A stretch of 47,902 nucleotides of DNA from Nocardioidaceae bacterium (GTDB lineage Bacteria; Actinomycetota; Actinomycetes; Propionibacteriales; Nocardioidaceae), in assembly GCA_013696745.1 (NCBI GenBank), contig JACCXZ010000156.1, positions 1 through 47,902 of the forward strand. Direction: 5' to 3'. Numbering within the stretch: the stretch's first letter is position 1; the number at the start of each line of letters is the position of its first letter. The translations under genes and the position numbers were made by a program. The notes under the pieces are model-generated. The model was not told the origin of the DNA and did not search any database. It saw nothing but the letters and a program-made list of their open reading frames with translations. Below, in pieces: positions 17,120 through 26,900 of this stretch.

Positions 17120-19317
17120 GCATTCACCGCGACCCCGTCCTAGATCGGTCGATCGGCTCCTTCGTTGGCGGCAAGACCGCCGACAAGCTCCTTGGCGAGC
17201 TCCAGATTCGTACGGTCGGGGACCTGCTGAGCCACTACCCACGCCGCTACGACAGGTGGGGTGAGCTGACCGACATGTCGAAGCTGGAGCTCGACGAGCA
17301 CGTCACCGTGCTGGCTCGGGTCGTCGAGGCGGTCACCAAGGACTACCGCGACCGCCGGCGCAAGGGCCGGATCAGTAAACGGGTGGAGATCACCGTCACC
17401 GACAACCGGGGCACGCTGCTGTTGACCTTCTTCCACCAGCTGTTCCGGCTGGCCCAGCTGAGACCCGGGACTGTCGGCTACTTCTCGGGCCAGATCAGTG
17501 AGTTCAACGGGCGCCGCCAGCTGCTGCACCCCGACCTGCGGCTGCTCGACGGGAGCACCGACCTCGACACCGAGCTCGAGACCGGATCGCAGGCGGGGCG
17601 AACCCTCGAGGCGATCTACCCGGCAACCGCCCGGCTGCAGACCTGGTCCATCGCCAGCAGCGTCGCGCGGGTGCTGCCAGAGATCGTCGACGTCGAGGAC
17701 CCGTTGGAGGACGACTTCCGGAAGCGTGAGGGGTTCGTCGATCTCCGTACGGCCTACCGGTACATCCACCTGCCGACCAACCTGGCGCAGGTCGAGGCTG
17801 CCCAGAACCGGCTGCGCTTTGACGAGGCCTTCGTGGTGCAGCTCGAGCTGGCCCGGCAGCGCGCGGCCACCGAGCGGATGCCCGCCGTTGCGCGCCTACC
17901 GCGAGCCGGTGGCCTGCTCGACCGGTTCGACGCTGGACTGCCGTTCACCCTGACTGCCGGGCAGCGTGAGATCGGTGAGCTGCTGAGCAACGAGCTGGTC
18001 CTCGATCGTCCGATGCATCGGTTGCTGCAGGGGGAGGTGGGGTCGGGAAAGACGGTGGTGGCATTGCGCGCGATGCTGCAGGTGGTCGATGCCGGCGGCC
18101 AGACCGCCCTGCTGGCTCCCACCGAGGTCTTGGCCGTGCAGCACCACCGCTCGATCGGCATCATGCTCGGTGCACTGGCCCGCGGCGGGATGCTCGACGG
18201 CGACCCGGACGCCACCCGGGTGCGACTGCTGACCGGCTCGATGGGGGTCCGGGCTCGCCGGGAGGCGCTGTTGGACGTGGCATCCGGCGAGGCCGGGATC
18301 GTCGTGGGCACGCACGCGCTGCTTGAGGACGTCGTCGCGTTCGCGGATCTAGGCCTGGTGGTCGTCGACGAGCAGCACCGCTTCGGTGTCGAGCAGCGGG
18401 CGGCCCTGACCAAGCGGGCTGGGAAGAAACGCCCCCACACGCTGGTCTTGACCGCGACCCCGATCCCGCGCACGGTGGCCATGACCGTTTTCGGCGACCT
18501 GGAGACCTCGACCCTGGCGGAGCTACCGGCCGGCCGGCAGCCCATCCAGACCACGGTGGTGCCGGCGGCGGCCCGACCGGACTGGCTGCAGCGTTGTTGG
18601 GACCGGATCGGCGAGGAGGTCGGGCTGGGCCGTCAGGCCTACGTCGTGTGCGCGCGGATCGGGGACGGAGAGGATTCCGGTGACGTCGACGAACGCGGGC
18701 TGCCGCGCCCGCAGGCCGCCGTCGAGCTGTTCCAGCAGCTGACGTCCGGTCCGCTCGGTCACCTGCACGTCGAGCTGCTGCACGGACGGCTCCCGGCGGA
18801 GACCAAGGACACGGTGATGTCCCGCTTCGCCAGGGGCGAGATCGACGTGTTGATCTCGACCACCGTCATCGAGGTCGGGGTCGACGTCGCCGATGCGTCG
18901 ACGATGGTCGTCATGGACGCCGAGCGGTTCGGTATCTCGCAGCTTCACCAGCTACGCGGTCGCGTCGGACGGGGTGGGTCACCGGGGCTCTGCCTGCTGG
19001 TGACCCAGACCCCTGTGGGCAGCCCTCCGTACGACCGGCTGAGCGCGGTGGCGGGCACCTCGGACGGTTTCGAGCTTTCCCGACTGGACCTCGAGACCAG
19101 ACGGGAAGGCAACGTGCTCGGCGTGAACCAGTCGGGTCGGCGCTCCGCGCTGCGGCTGCTGTCCGTGCTCGACCACGAGGACGTCATCATCCGGGCGCGC
19201 AGCCTCGCCGAGCAGATCATCACCGACGACCCCATGCTGGCCGCGCATCCGGCGCTCGATGCCGCCGTCCGTCGCTTCGCCAGGTCCCGGCAGTCGGGCT
19301 ACCTGGAGAAGTCGTGA
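17116..19317 (+). CDS. recG: ATP-dependent DNA helicase RecG
   Basis: The 733-residue branch-migration helicase remodels stalled forks and Holliday junctions. It has the N-terminal wedge/OB region (TVLARVVEAVTKDYR...), then LQGEVGSGKTVVALRAM (Walker A), VVVDEQHRFGVEQR (DEQH box), LTATPIPRT (motif III), and the C-terminal helicase motifs STTVIEVGVDVADAS and QLRGRVGRGG. Length is normal. The start overlaps the upstream stop (ATGA). Its last codons and stop lie inside an 18-bp repeat that recurs at the rsmD start. Confidence 0.96.
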   Translation: MSIHRDPVLDRSIGSFVGGKTADKLLGELQIRTVGDLLSHYPRRYDRWGELTDMSKLELDEHVTVLARVVEAVTKDYRDRRRKGRISKRVEITVTDNRGTLLLTFFHQLFRLAQLRPGTVGYFSGQISEFNGRRQLLHPDLRLLDGSTDLDTELETGSQAGRTLEAIYPATARLQTWSIASSVARVLPEIVDVEDPLEDDFRKREGFVDLRTAYRYIHLPTNLAQVEAAQNRLRFDEAFVVQLELARQRAATERMPAVARLPRAGGLLDRFDAGLPFTLTAGQREIGELLSNELVLDRPMHRLLQGEVGSGKTVVALRAMLQVVDAGGQTALLAPTEVLAVQHHRSIGIMLGALARGGMLDGDPDATRVRLLTGSMGVRARREALLDVASGEAGIVVGTHALLEDVVAFADLGLVVVDEQHRFGVEQRAALTKRAGKKRPHTLVLTATPIPRTVAMTVFGDLETSTLAELPAGRQPIQTTVVPAAARPDWLQRCWDRIGEEVGLGRQAYVVCARIGDGEDSGDVDERGLPRPQAAVELFQQLTSGPLGHLHVELLHGRLPAETKDTVMSRFARGEIDVLISTTVIEVGVDVADASTMVVMDAERFGISQLHQLRGRVGRGGSPGLCLLVTQTPVGSPPYDRLSAVAGTSDGFELSRLDLETRREGNVLGVNQSGRRSALRLLSVLDHEDVIIRARSLAEQIITDDPMLAAHPALDAAVRRFARSRQSGYLEKS

Positions 19318-19318
19318 C
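19301..19318 (+). repeat. left copy of an 18-bp direct repeat at the recG stop
   Basis: ACCTGGAGAAGTCGTGAC is identical to 19953-19970. It covers the last recG codons and the TGA and also contains GGAG-N6-GTGA, which is a complete ribosome site and GTG start. Similarity continues imperfectly into GCATCGT on the 3' side of both copies. Confidence 0.85.
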
Positions 19319-19422
19319 GGCATCGTCGCGGGTCTGCATGAACGTGGCCCGACCTGCGGAGGTAACCGTCGAGCACGTTGGTGCTGCGCGCCATTCCAGC
19401 GGCCGGGACTAGTGGTTGTGGA

Positions 19423-19683
19423 CTAGGCCTTCTTGCCGGGTGCCCGGTCCGACGGGCTGCCGGTGTCGGCGCGGCAGCTGGACGCTCCGGGTGAGTGGAC
19501 GCCGTTGTTGGCGCCCTCTGCATGGTCGGCCTCCTGGACATGGTCAGTGCCGAAGTAGGAGAAGCCGGGTGAGTCGCCCTCGGGCGAGACGCAGTGCGCG
19601 GCGGAAGCGCCACCAGCGCTGAGAAGAACCGATCCACTGACCATGGCCGTGACGGCGACGGCCTTTGCGAGCTTGGTGAGCAT
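19423..19683 (-). CDS. small secreted protein, unrecognised
   Basis: The 86-residue product begins MLTKLAKAVAVTAMVSGSVL and ends its signal sequence at about ASA-AHC, giving a mature peptide of about 54 residues rich in Ser, Gly, Asp, His and charged residues, with two cysteines (AHCVSPEG and SSCRADTG) that could form one disulphide, and a basic tail (APGKKA). GGAGG precedes ATG 19683 at ideal spacing, so expression is believable. No family recognised. It is the only gene in a 634-bp segment bounded by an 18-bp direct repeat between recG and rsmD, on the strand opposite to both. Confidence 0.75.
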   Translation of the reverse strand: MLTKLAKAVAVTAMVSGSVLLSAGGASAAHCVSPEGDSPGFSYFGTDHVQEADHAEGANNGVHSPGASSCRADTGSPSDRAPGKKA

Positions 19684-19718
19684 GACGCCTCCGGGTGTTG
19701 GAATTGCTGACACCGCTG

Positions 19719-19747
19719 CATACGGCTGCGAAGACGAAACCGTTCAA
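19719..19747 (-). promoter_or_regulatory. candidate promoter of the small secreted protein gene
   Basis: On the minus strand TTGAAC (19742-19747), a 17-base spacer and CGTATG (19719-19724) precede the gene by about 35 bases. GAAC-N17-CGT also resembles ECF sigma-factor promoters, so stress control is possible. The surrounding 60 bases are AT-richer than the flanking genes. The rest of 19748-19952 shows nothing recognisable. Confidence 0.3.
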
Positions 19748-19952
19748 CCTCAGCAGAAGAATGTTCGCGAGGGCGTGTCCACGCGCTCTGAGCGCATGTC
19801 GGCGGGGCTCGGTGGCACTGCTCGCGGCGGTGACGTCACGGTGCCTGCCAGACTGCTTGAGACAGCCGGTCGGTCGTCGGTGCCGACTCGGTGCGCCTGC
19901 GGCTCGGTGTGACCGTGGGAAATCAGTACAGGCAGCGGCCCAGCAACTCACC

Positions 19953-19970
19953 ACCTGGAGAAGTCGTGAC
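19953..19970 (+). repeat. right copy of the 18-bp direct repeat at the rsmD start
   Basis: Identical to 19301-19318; here the GGAG and GTG in it are the actual ribosome site and start codon of rsmD. Confidence 0.85.
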
Positions 19971-20556
19971 CCGCATCGTGTCCGGCAGCGCCGGCGGTCG
20001 CCGACTGCGCACCCCGCCGGGAGACAGCACCCGGCCCACGGCCGACCGGGTCCGCGAGGCCATGTTCTCCGCCCTGGAGTCGATGCTCGGCTCCTTGGAG
20101 GGGCTGCGGGTGCTCGACCTCTACGCCGGTTCGGGGGCGCTGGGTCTCGAGGCACTCTCGCGCGGAGCGGGGTACGCGGTGTTCGTCGAGTCCGACCGGC
20201 ACCCCGCCAGGCTCATTGCATCCAACGCCCGCGAGCTGGGGCTCGAGGGTGCGCAGGTGGTGATGCGTCCGGTACATGCCCACCTCGGGAGCGGCCGCAC
20301 CGAGCCCTTCGACCTGGTGGTGGCCGACCCGCCGTACGCCCTGCCAGCGGCGGACCTCGACGAAGTGCTGCGCTGTCTGGACGAGCACGGCTGGCTGGCC
20401 GCGGACGCGGTCGTCGTCGTGGAGCGCTCACGGCGCAGCCCCGAGCTGACATGGCCTGAGGGCATCGACACCGTGCGCCGACGCGATTACGGCGAGACCG
20501 CGCTTTGGTACGGTCGCCGATCCGACCACCTCGTGACCAGGAGCACCCCTGCATGA
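19966..20556 (+). CDS. rsmD: 16S rRNA (guanine966-N2)-methyltransferase
   Basis: The 196-residue methyltransferase modifies the small-subunit rRNA during assembly. It has RIVSGSAGGRRL at the start, TRPTADRVREAMFSAL, the SAM-binding LDLYAGSGALGLEALSRGA and the catalytic VVADPPYAL, then ALWYGRR-type ending. GTG 19966 is preceded by GGAG and matches the family's usual beginning. It overlaps coaD by ATGA. In relatives recG normally abuts rsmD; here about 650 bp intervene. Confidence 0.94.
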   Translation: MTRIVSGSAGGRRLRTPPGDSTRPTADRVREAMFSALESMLGSLEGLRVLDLYAGSGALGLEALSRGAGYAVFVESDRHPARLIASNARELGLEGAQVVMRPVHAHLGSGRTEPFDLVVADPPYALPAADLDEVLRCLDEHGWLAADAVVVVERSRRSPELTWPEGIDTVRRRDYGETALWYGRRSDHLVTRSTPA

Positions 20557-21044
20557 GCACTGCCTGTTGCCCGGGGTCCTTCGACCCCGTCACCCTCGGA
20601 CACCTGGACATCGTGTCCCGGGCCGCATCGTTGTTCGACCAGGTGAGCGTCGCGGTGCTGGTCAACGAGAGCAAGCGCAGCTTGTTCGGCCTGGAGGAGC
20701 GCCTCGCGATGTTGCGGGAGGTGACAGCCGACCTGCCCAACGTCACGGTCGACGCCTTCGACGGCCTGCTGGTGGACTTCTGTGCGGATCGTGGAATCGG
20801 CGCCATCGTCAAGGGTTTGCGGTCGGGGCCCGACCTCGACTACGAGATGCCGATGGCGCGGATGAACGTCGGGCTGCGCCACGTCGAGACCGTCTTCGTG
20901 CCGACGGCCGCCGCCTGGTCGCACGTGTCCTCCAGCCTGGTGAAGGAGGTCGCCTCCCTGGGTGGAGACGTCAGCGGGATGCTGCCGTCTCCCGTGCACG
21001 CGGCATTGGTGCAGCGGCTCGCCGAACGTCGCAGCGACACCTGA
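20553..21044 (+). CDS. coaD: phosphopantetheine adenylyltransferase
   Basis: The 163-residue enzyme makes dephospho-CoA from 4'-phosphopantetheine and ATP. The nucleotidyltransferase motif CPGSFDPVTLGHLDIV is at the N-terminus, KGLRSGPDLDYEMPMARMN in the middle and SSSLVKEVASLGGDVSGM near the end. Length is typical. ATG 20553 overlaps the rsmD stop, which fixes the start. Confidence 0.96.
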   Translation: MSTACCPGSFDPVTLGHLDIVSRAASLFDQVSVAVLVNESKRSLFGLEERLAMLREVTADLPNVTVDAFDGLLVDFCADRGIGAIVKGLRSGPDLDYEMPMARMNVGLRHVETVFVPTAAAWSHVSSSLVKEVASLGGDVSGMLPSPVHAALVQRLAERRSDT

Positions 21045-21051
21045 GCGCCGG

Positions 21052-21070
21052 CCACCACGTCGGGTGGTGG
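21052..21070 (+). terminator. possible hairpin terminator after coaD
   Basis: CCACCAC (21052-21058) and GTGGTGG (21064-21070) form a perfect 7-bp stem with a 5-base loop, eight bases after the coaD stop. No T-run follows. TATCTT at 21081-21086 could be the -10 box for the next gene. Confidence 0.35.
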
Positions 21071-21142
21071 TGCCAGCAGGTATCTTGTCCCGAGGTCTGT
21101 CCTGGACCGTGATCTGCTGCTCCCGACAACGGATGTGACGTC

Positions 21143-21715
21143 GTGAAGAGGCTGGACCCCAGAGCGACGCTGGTGCTCGACACCCGCGAGCTGGGTCGTC
21201 GACCCGGGGCGCAGCGGGTCACGGCGTTGACCGAGCCGGCTCCGCCGGACCTGCGCATCGACGTCCTCGGCGTACCCGCCGGAAGCCCGATCGAGCTCGA
21301 TCTGCGGCTGGAGGCGGTCATGGAGGGTGTGCTGGTCTCCGGCACGGCGACGGTCGTCCTCACGGGGGAGTGCACGCGCTGCCTGGGGTCTATCGAACAG
21401 TCCGAGACCGTCGACCTGCAAGAGCTGTACGTCTACGACGACGCCGATCCCGACGCGGACGAGGAGACGCACCGCCTGCACGGCGACCTGCTCGACCTCG
21501 AGCCGGCGCTGCGCGACGCGGTGGTGCTGGCAATGCCCTTCAACCCGCTCTGCTCCGCGGACTGCCGCGGCCTGTGCCCCGAGTGCGGCGCCCGGCTCGC
21601 CGAGGACCCTGAGCACAGCCACGACGAGCCGATCGACCCACGGTGGACCGCCTTGCAGCCATTGTCCGCTGACGCCGACCTGCGACCGGGTGACGTCGGT
21701 CGAAGCGGGGAGTAA
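21143..21715 (+). CDS. yceD: YceD/DUF177 family protein (large-subunit rRNA accumulation)
   Basis: The 190-residue protein has the DUF177 layout: [16 protein letters not shown] near the start, a beta-rich core ([17 protein letters not shown]), and the C-terminal cysteine cluster [16 protein letters not shown] that may bind zinc. Relatives are needed for normal 23S rRNA levels in bacteria and plastids and are usually followed by rpmF. Here rnc follows after two bases and no rpmF is present. The N-terminal GTG 21143 has no clear ribosome site. Confidence 0.9.
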   Translation: MKRLDPRATLVLDTRELGRRPGAQRVTALTEPAPPDLRIDVLGVPAGSPIELDLRLEAVMEGVLVSGTATVVLTGECTRCLGSIEQSETVDLQELYVYDDADPDADEETHRLHGDLLDLEPALRDAVVLAMPFNPLCSADCRGLCPECGARLAEDPEHSHDEPIDPRWTALQPLSADADLRPGDVGRSGE

Positions 21716-21717
21716 GG

Positions 21718-22491
21718 GTGACGGCTGCGGAATCGCGATCGCCGGGCACCTCGCTCGCGGGCCGCCGGGAGCTCAGCGCGGCTTTGGGCGCACCGGACCT
21801 CGAGGACGCCCTGCTCGTGCTCGCGCTGACCCACCGCTCGTTCGCCTACGAGAACGGCGGTCTGCCGACCAACGAGCGGCTGGAGTTCCTGGGTGACTCG
21901 GTGCTCGGTCTGATCGTGACCGAGCGGCTCTATCTGCGACACCCGGACCTGTCGGAGGGCAGGCTCGCCAAGCTGCGAGCCGCCGTCGTCAACGCCCACG
22001 CCTTGGCCCAGGTGGCCCGCGATCTCGACGTCGGACCCCACGTACGCCTAGGGCGAGGCGAGGAGGGAACCGGCGGACGCGACAAGTCCTCAATCCTGTC
22101 CGACACAGTCGAGGCCCTGATCGGCGCAGCCTTCCTGCAGTTCGGGTTCGCCCGCTCCACGGAGCTGGTGCTCGCGTTGTTCGAGCCGCTCATCGCGGCC
22201 GCCTCGCTGCTCGGCGCCGGCCTGGACTGGAAGACCAGCCTGCAGGAGCTCGGCGCAGACACCGGGCTGGGCGTACCGGTGTACCTGATCACCGAGACCG
22301 GTCCCGACCACGAGAAGTCCTTCACGGCACGGGTCCGCGTGGGCGAAGAGGTCTACGGCCACGGCACTGGCCGTTCCAAGAAGGCAGCCGAGCAGCAGGC
22401 CGCCGAGACTGCCTGGCGTGAGATCCGGGTTGTGCACTCGCCCGAGGCGTCGTCCGTCGACGACGATCCGGCCGACGCTGCCCACCGGTGA
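21718..22491 (+). CDS. rnc: ribonuclease III
   Basis: The 257-residue enzyme cuts double-stranded RNA in rRNA and mRNA processing. The catalytic domain holds [12 protein letters not shown], the signature [14 protein letters not shown], and the metal site [19 protein letters not shown]; the C-terminal double-stranded RNA-binding domain runs from about 160 ([14 protein letters not shown] ... [14 protein letters not shown]). GTG 21718 is two bases after the yceD stop, so the genes are coupled. Confidence 0.96.
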   Translation: MTAAESRSPGTSLAGRRELSAALGAPDLEDALLVLALTHRSFAYENGGLPTNERLEFLGDSVLGLIVTERLYLRHPDLSEGRLAKLRAAVVNAHALAQVARDLDVGPHVRLGRGEEGTGGRDKSSILSDTVEALIGAAFLQFGFARSTELVLALFEPLIAAASLLGAGLDWKTSLQELGADTGLGVPVYLITETGPDHEKSFTARVRVGEEVYGHGTGRSKKAAEQQAAETAWREIRVVHSPEASSVDDDPADAAHR

Positions 22492-22512
22492 GCCAGCAGC
22501 CGGCTGAGTACC

Positions 22513-23364
22513 GTGCCTGAGCTGCCCGAGGTCGAGGTTGTCCGGCGCGGACTCGCCGAGCACGTCGTCGGCCGCAGCGTCGTGGCGGTGGAGGTGCGCA
22601 ACGCACGTTCCGTACGCCGCCACCTCGCCGGCCCCGTCGACTTCGTGGACCGGCTGACCCGTCGGCGCGTCGACGCCGCACGCCGACGGGGCAAGTACCT
22701 GTGGCTCGCGCTCGACGACGGCTCGGCTGTCCTCGGGCACCTCGGCATGTCCGGACAGCTGCTGGTACAGCCCGCAACGGCACCCGACGAGACGCACCTG
22801 CGGGTACGGCTCGTGCTCGACTCCGGTGTCCAGCTGCGCTTCGTCGACCAGCGGATGTTCGGTGGCCTGTCGATGAGCGAGGACGGCGCCGCGCTCCCCT
22901 CGGAGATCGCCCACATCGCGCCCGACCCGTTCGACCCGACCTTCGGCGACGACCTGTTCGCGACTCGCATCCGGCGCAGACGTACCGGTCTGAAGCGGGC
23001 ACTCCTCGACCAGAGGTTGATCTCTGGGGTAGGGAACATCTACGCCGACGAGGGGCTCTGGCTGGCGCGGCTGCACTACGCCCGGCCGACTGAGACGCTC
23101 ACTCGCGTCGAGGTCGCCCGGGTGCTGGGGGGCGTCCGCGCGGTCATGTCATCGGCGCTGAGTCAGGGCGGAACGTCCTTCGATGCGCTCTACGTCGACA
23201 TCAACGGGCGCAGCGGCTACTTCGACCGCTCGCTGCAGGTGTACGGCCGAGACGGTCAGCCGTGCCGTCGTTGCCGGACGCCCATCCGACGGGACCCGTT
23301 CATGAACCGCTCGTCCTACACCTGTCCGCGATGTCAACCTCGTCCGCGACGGGCGCGCTGGTGA
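22513..23364 (+). CDS. mutM: formamidopyrimidine-DNA glycosylase
   Basis: The 283-residue base-excision enzyme removes 8-oxoguanine and ring-opened purines. It begins [13 protein letters not shown], with the catalytic N-terminal proline, has [22 protein letters not shown], the helix-two-turn-helix [16 protein letters not shown], and a C-terminal zinc finger with CRRC and CPRC. Length is normal. GTG 22513 gives the exact N-terminal proline after Met removal. Confidence 0.96.
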   Translation: MPELPEVEVVRRGLAEHVVGRSVVAVEVRNARSVRRHLAGPVDFVDRLTRRRVDAARRRGKYLWLALDDGSAVLGHLGMSGQLLVQPATAPDETHLRVRLVLDSGVQLRFVDQRMFGGLSMSEDGAALPSEIAHIAPDPFDPTFGDDLFATRIRRRRTGLKRALLDQRLISGVGNIYADEGLWLARLHYARPTETLTRVEVARVLGGVRAVMSSALSQGGTSFDALYVDINGRSGYFDRSLQVYGRDGQPCRRCRTPIRRDPFMNRSSYTCPRCQPRPRRARW

Positions 23365-23528
23365 CTGTCCGGCCCGCTCATTCCGCTCGCTGCGACGATT
23401 GACCAGCGACGGTCTGCAGTGGGATCGTGGAAGATGCATCGCGCGGCCACGAGCCGTTGTGGGCACACCGTCACAGCCCGCCCGGCACCCGAGCGAGGCA
23501 CGTGGACGTCACGACGTGGAGGATCTTC

Positions 23529-23741
23529 ATGGCCAAGGCACTCATGGGCCACCTTGACACCGGGGCGGTCGACCCCCGGCGAGTGCGCGAAACAGTCCTG
23601 CTACGTCAACGGGTCACCGACCTCGAAGCCGAGGTCCTACGGCTGAAGGCCGAGAACGATGCGCTTGCCGCCGCGTACCGCCGCGACACCGGTTCGGTCG
23701 TCCCGGGGCACGTCGCTGACCTCGAGCCCGCCCTCTCCTGA
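23529..23741 (+). CDS. small coiled-coil protein, function unknown
   Basis: The 70-residue protein starts MAKALMGHLDTGAVDPRRV and has a heptad-patterned helix, VLLRQRVTDLEAEVLRLKAE, with leucines and valines at zipper positions, then a short acidic tail. GGAGG precedes ATG 23529 at good spacing, so it is probably real, though a longer open frame exists upstream. Similar short zipper proteins are common in actinobacteria between mutM and smc as far as I recall; a dimer is likely, the role unknown. The 164 bp before it show nothing else. Confidence 0.7.
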   Translation: MAKALMGHLDTGAVDPRRVRETVLLRQRVTDLEAEVLRLKAENDALAAAYRRDTGSVVPGHVADLEPALS

Positions 23742-23749
23742 CCTGCCGC

Positions 23750-23829
23750 GGTTTACCAGGGGACCGTGGTAAACGTCACTGCCCATGGGTTGCGTCCCAT
23801 GGGCAGTGACAACATGCCATGGGCGGTGA
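23750..23829 (+). repeat. copy D of the nested-palindrome intergenic repeat
   Basis: First palindrome GGTTTACCA...TGGTAAAC (23750-23774), then perfect 13-base arms CACTGCCCATGGG (23777-23789) and CCCATGGGCAGTG (23796-23808) around TTGCGT, then ACAACATGCCATGG. The distal CCCCTGGTAAACC end is replaced by GCGGTGAC. It lies nine bases after the coiled-coil gene; the remaining bases to smc hold a TACGCT at 23939-23944 that may be its -10. Confidence 0.85.
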
Positions 23830-23984
23830 CCTCTCCGATCATCGGCGGTGACAGCTCGTACACACACGGTGACGACATCGCCGTACGTCCTGGCCCGCTC
23901 GGCCGTGGCGGTCCCTGATCGCAGGCCACCCGGCGGTTACGCTGTCGGCGATCCTCCCCAGGTCGCGGTAGGCAGGAGCAGGCG

Positions 23985-26900
23985 TTGTACCTGAAGAGCG
24001 TGACGCTGCGCGGGTTCAAATCCTTCGCCTCGTCGACCACCCTCCAGCTCGAGCCCGGCATCACCTGCGTCGTCGGACCCAACGGCTCGGGCAAGTCCAA
24101 CGTCGTCGACGCGCTGTCGTGGGTGCTGGGCGAGCAGGGCGCCAAGTCCCTGCGGGGCGGAAAGATGGAGGACGTCATCTTCGCCGGTACGTCCACCCGG
24201 CCACCGCTCGGACGCGCCGAGGTCGTGCTCACGATCGACAACACCGACGGTGGGTTGCCGATCGAGTACGCCGAGGTCACCATCGCGCGGACCATGTTCC
24301 GCAACGGCGGGTCGGAGTACGCGGTCAACGGCTCCAGCTGTCGGTTGCTCGACGTGCAGGACCTGTTGTCGGACTCCGGTATCGGCCGTGAGATGCACGT
24401 CATCGTGGGGCAGGGCCAGCTCGACGGTGTGTTGCACGCGACGCCGGAGGAGCGCCGCGGCTTCATCGAGGAGGCCGCAGGGGTGCTCAAGCACCGCAAG
24501 CGCAAGGAGAAGGCGCTGCGCAAGCTCGACGCCACCCAGGGCAACCTGGTCCGTCTCGGCGACCTGCTCAGCGAGATCCGTCGCCAGCTCAAGCCGCTCG
24601 GCCGGCAGGCCGAGGTGGCTCGCAGGGCTGCTGCGGTCCAGGCCGATGTACGCGACGGTCGAGCCCGTGTCATGGCTGACGACATCGTCACCGCGCGTAC
24701 GGCCCTGGCCCGCGAGCTCGCCGACGAGAGTGCACTGCGCGAGCGCCGCGCGGCTGTTGAGCGAGCGCTGGAGCAGGCGCGCGGCACCGAGTCCGAGCTC
24801 GACGAGCGGCTCGCCGCCGACGCACCGCGCCTGGCCCGCGCCCAGCAGACCTGGTACCACCTCTCGGGCCTGCGCGAACGCATCCGCGGCACCGCCTCGC
24901 TGGCCTCCGAGCGGCTGCGCGGTGAGGCCGCCGAACCCGAACAGCCTCGGTCCGGTCGCGATCCGGAGCACCTGGAGGCGCAGGCGGCGTCGGTGCGCGC
25001 GGCCGAGCGGCAGATCGAGGCTGACGTGGCGCAACACCGCGCAGCGCTGGAGTTCGCTGTCACGGCCAGGCAGGGAGCAGAGCAGGCGCAGGCGCAGGAG
25101 GAGCGTCAGATCGCCGGCCTCGTGCGTGCGGCGGCGGACCGGCGCGAGGGGCTCGCCCGCCTGACCGGTCAGGTGGAGACCCTGCGCAGCCGGGTCGGGT
25201 CCGCGGAGGAGGAGCTCGGTCGGCTGCAGGACGCACGTAGCGAGGCTTCGGAGCGGGCGGACCGAGCTCGGCACGAGTTCACCGTGGTGGAGACGCGGGT
25301 CGCCGGGCTGGACATGGGGGAGTCCGGTCTGGATGCGGAGTACGAAGTGGCCCAGTCGGCGCTCGACGACCTCGACGAGCAGCTGGCCAAGCACCGGGAC
25401 GAGGCCGCCACGTCGGACCGGGAACGGGCAGCGCTCACGGCGAGGGTCGAGGCCCTCGAGCTCGGGCTCACGCGCAAGGACGGCGCCGGCGCCCTGCTCG
25501 CGGCCAGCGACACGGTCTCCGGACTGCTCGGCTCGGTCGCAGCGCTGCTGTCGGTCCGGTCCGGGTACGAAGCCGCCGTCGCAGCCGCGCTCGGTGACGC
25601 GGCCGATGCCGTCGCCGTGACCGCGGCGGACACCGCGATCGGCGCCATCGACTACCTGCGCGTGCAGGATCTCGGACGTGCCGGCCTGGTGCTCGGCGGC
25701 GTCAGGGGCGACCACCGTGACTGGCCGAGCCTGCCGGCTGGCGCGCTGTACGCGATCGACGCGGTGGACGCACCCTCCGAGCTGGGTGGAGCGCTACAGC
25801 GGCTGCTGCACAAGGTCGTGATCGTCGACGACATCGAGGCGGCTCGTCACCTGGTCAAATCCCAACCGGATCTGGTCGGTGTCTCGCGCGGCGGTGACGT
25901 GCTGGGCATGCACTTCGCCAGCGGTGGATCCACCGAGGGCCCGAGCCTGATCGAGGTGCAGGCGGCGCTCGACGAGGCCCGCGCCCGTCTCGACGCTGCC
26001 ACGCACGACGGGGAGCGACTGCAGTTCAGCCTCGCGCACCTGCGGGAGCAGCGGGTGGATGCCGGTCACCGTGTCGACGTCGCGCTGGCCAGGCTGCACG
26101 AGTCCGACGCGACGATGGCGGCGGTCGCCGAGCAGTTGGGCCAGCTGGGTTCGGTGGCCCGCTCCGCGCGTGCCGAGGCAGACCGGCTCGGTGCCGCCAT
26201 CGAGCAGGCGACGAGCGCGCGTACCGAGCACCGAAGTGCTCTCGCGACCCTGGAGGAACGCCTCGCGCGTGCCGCCGAGACACGCGAGGACGGTGAACCG
26301 GACGCCCACGTACGCGATGAGCTCGCCGAGCGGGCGGTGGCGGCACGCGCCACTGAGACCGAGGCCCGACTCGCGCTGCGCACGGCGGAGGAGCGCGGAC
26401 GGGCGCTGCACGGCCAGGCTGACTCGCTGCTGGCAGCAGCGCGAGGTGAGCGCGAGGCGGCCGGACGAGAGCTCGTCCGCCGCGAACGGGTCCGCCGCGA
26501 GGCAGCCGCCGCGCGACTGGTGTCCGAGGTCGCGGCCACCGTGCTGACCCGGCTGGACCGTTCGCTGCAGCAGGCGCACGAGCACCGTACGCAGATCGAG
26601 GCCTCTCGTTCCGGCGCAGAGACGCTGGCCCGCGAGCTCCGGGCGAGAGTACGCGAGCTGAGCGCCGACCTCGAACGGCTCACCCACTCCGTGCACCGCG
26701 ACGAGGTCGCACGGGCTGAGCAGCGGCTGCGCATCGAGCAGCTCGAGCTGCGGGCCACCGAGGAGCTGGGCCTCGACGTGGACACGCTCGTCGGCGACTA
26801 CGGGCCCGACGTGCTGGTCCCGGTCCAGCCGACCGAGGACGAGCCCGAACCTGAGCCCGTTCGGTACATACGTGCCGAACAGGTCAAGCGGCTCGCGACG

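Noticed and set aside
23937-25715. A 592-codon minus-strand frame opposite smc
   Set aside because: Composition is Arg/Leu/Gly repeats mirroring the smc coiled-coil codons; smc motifs on the plus strand are unambiguous.
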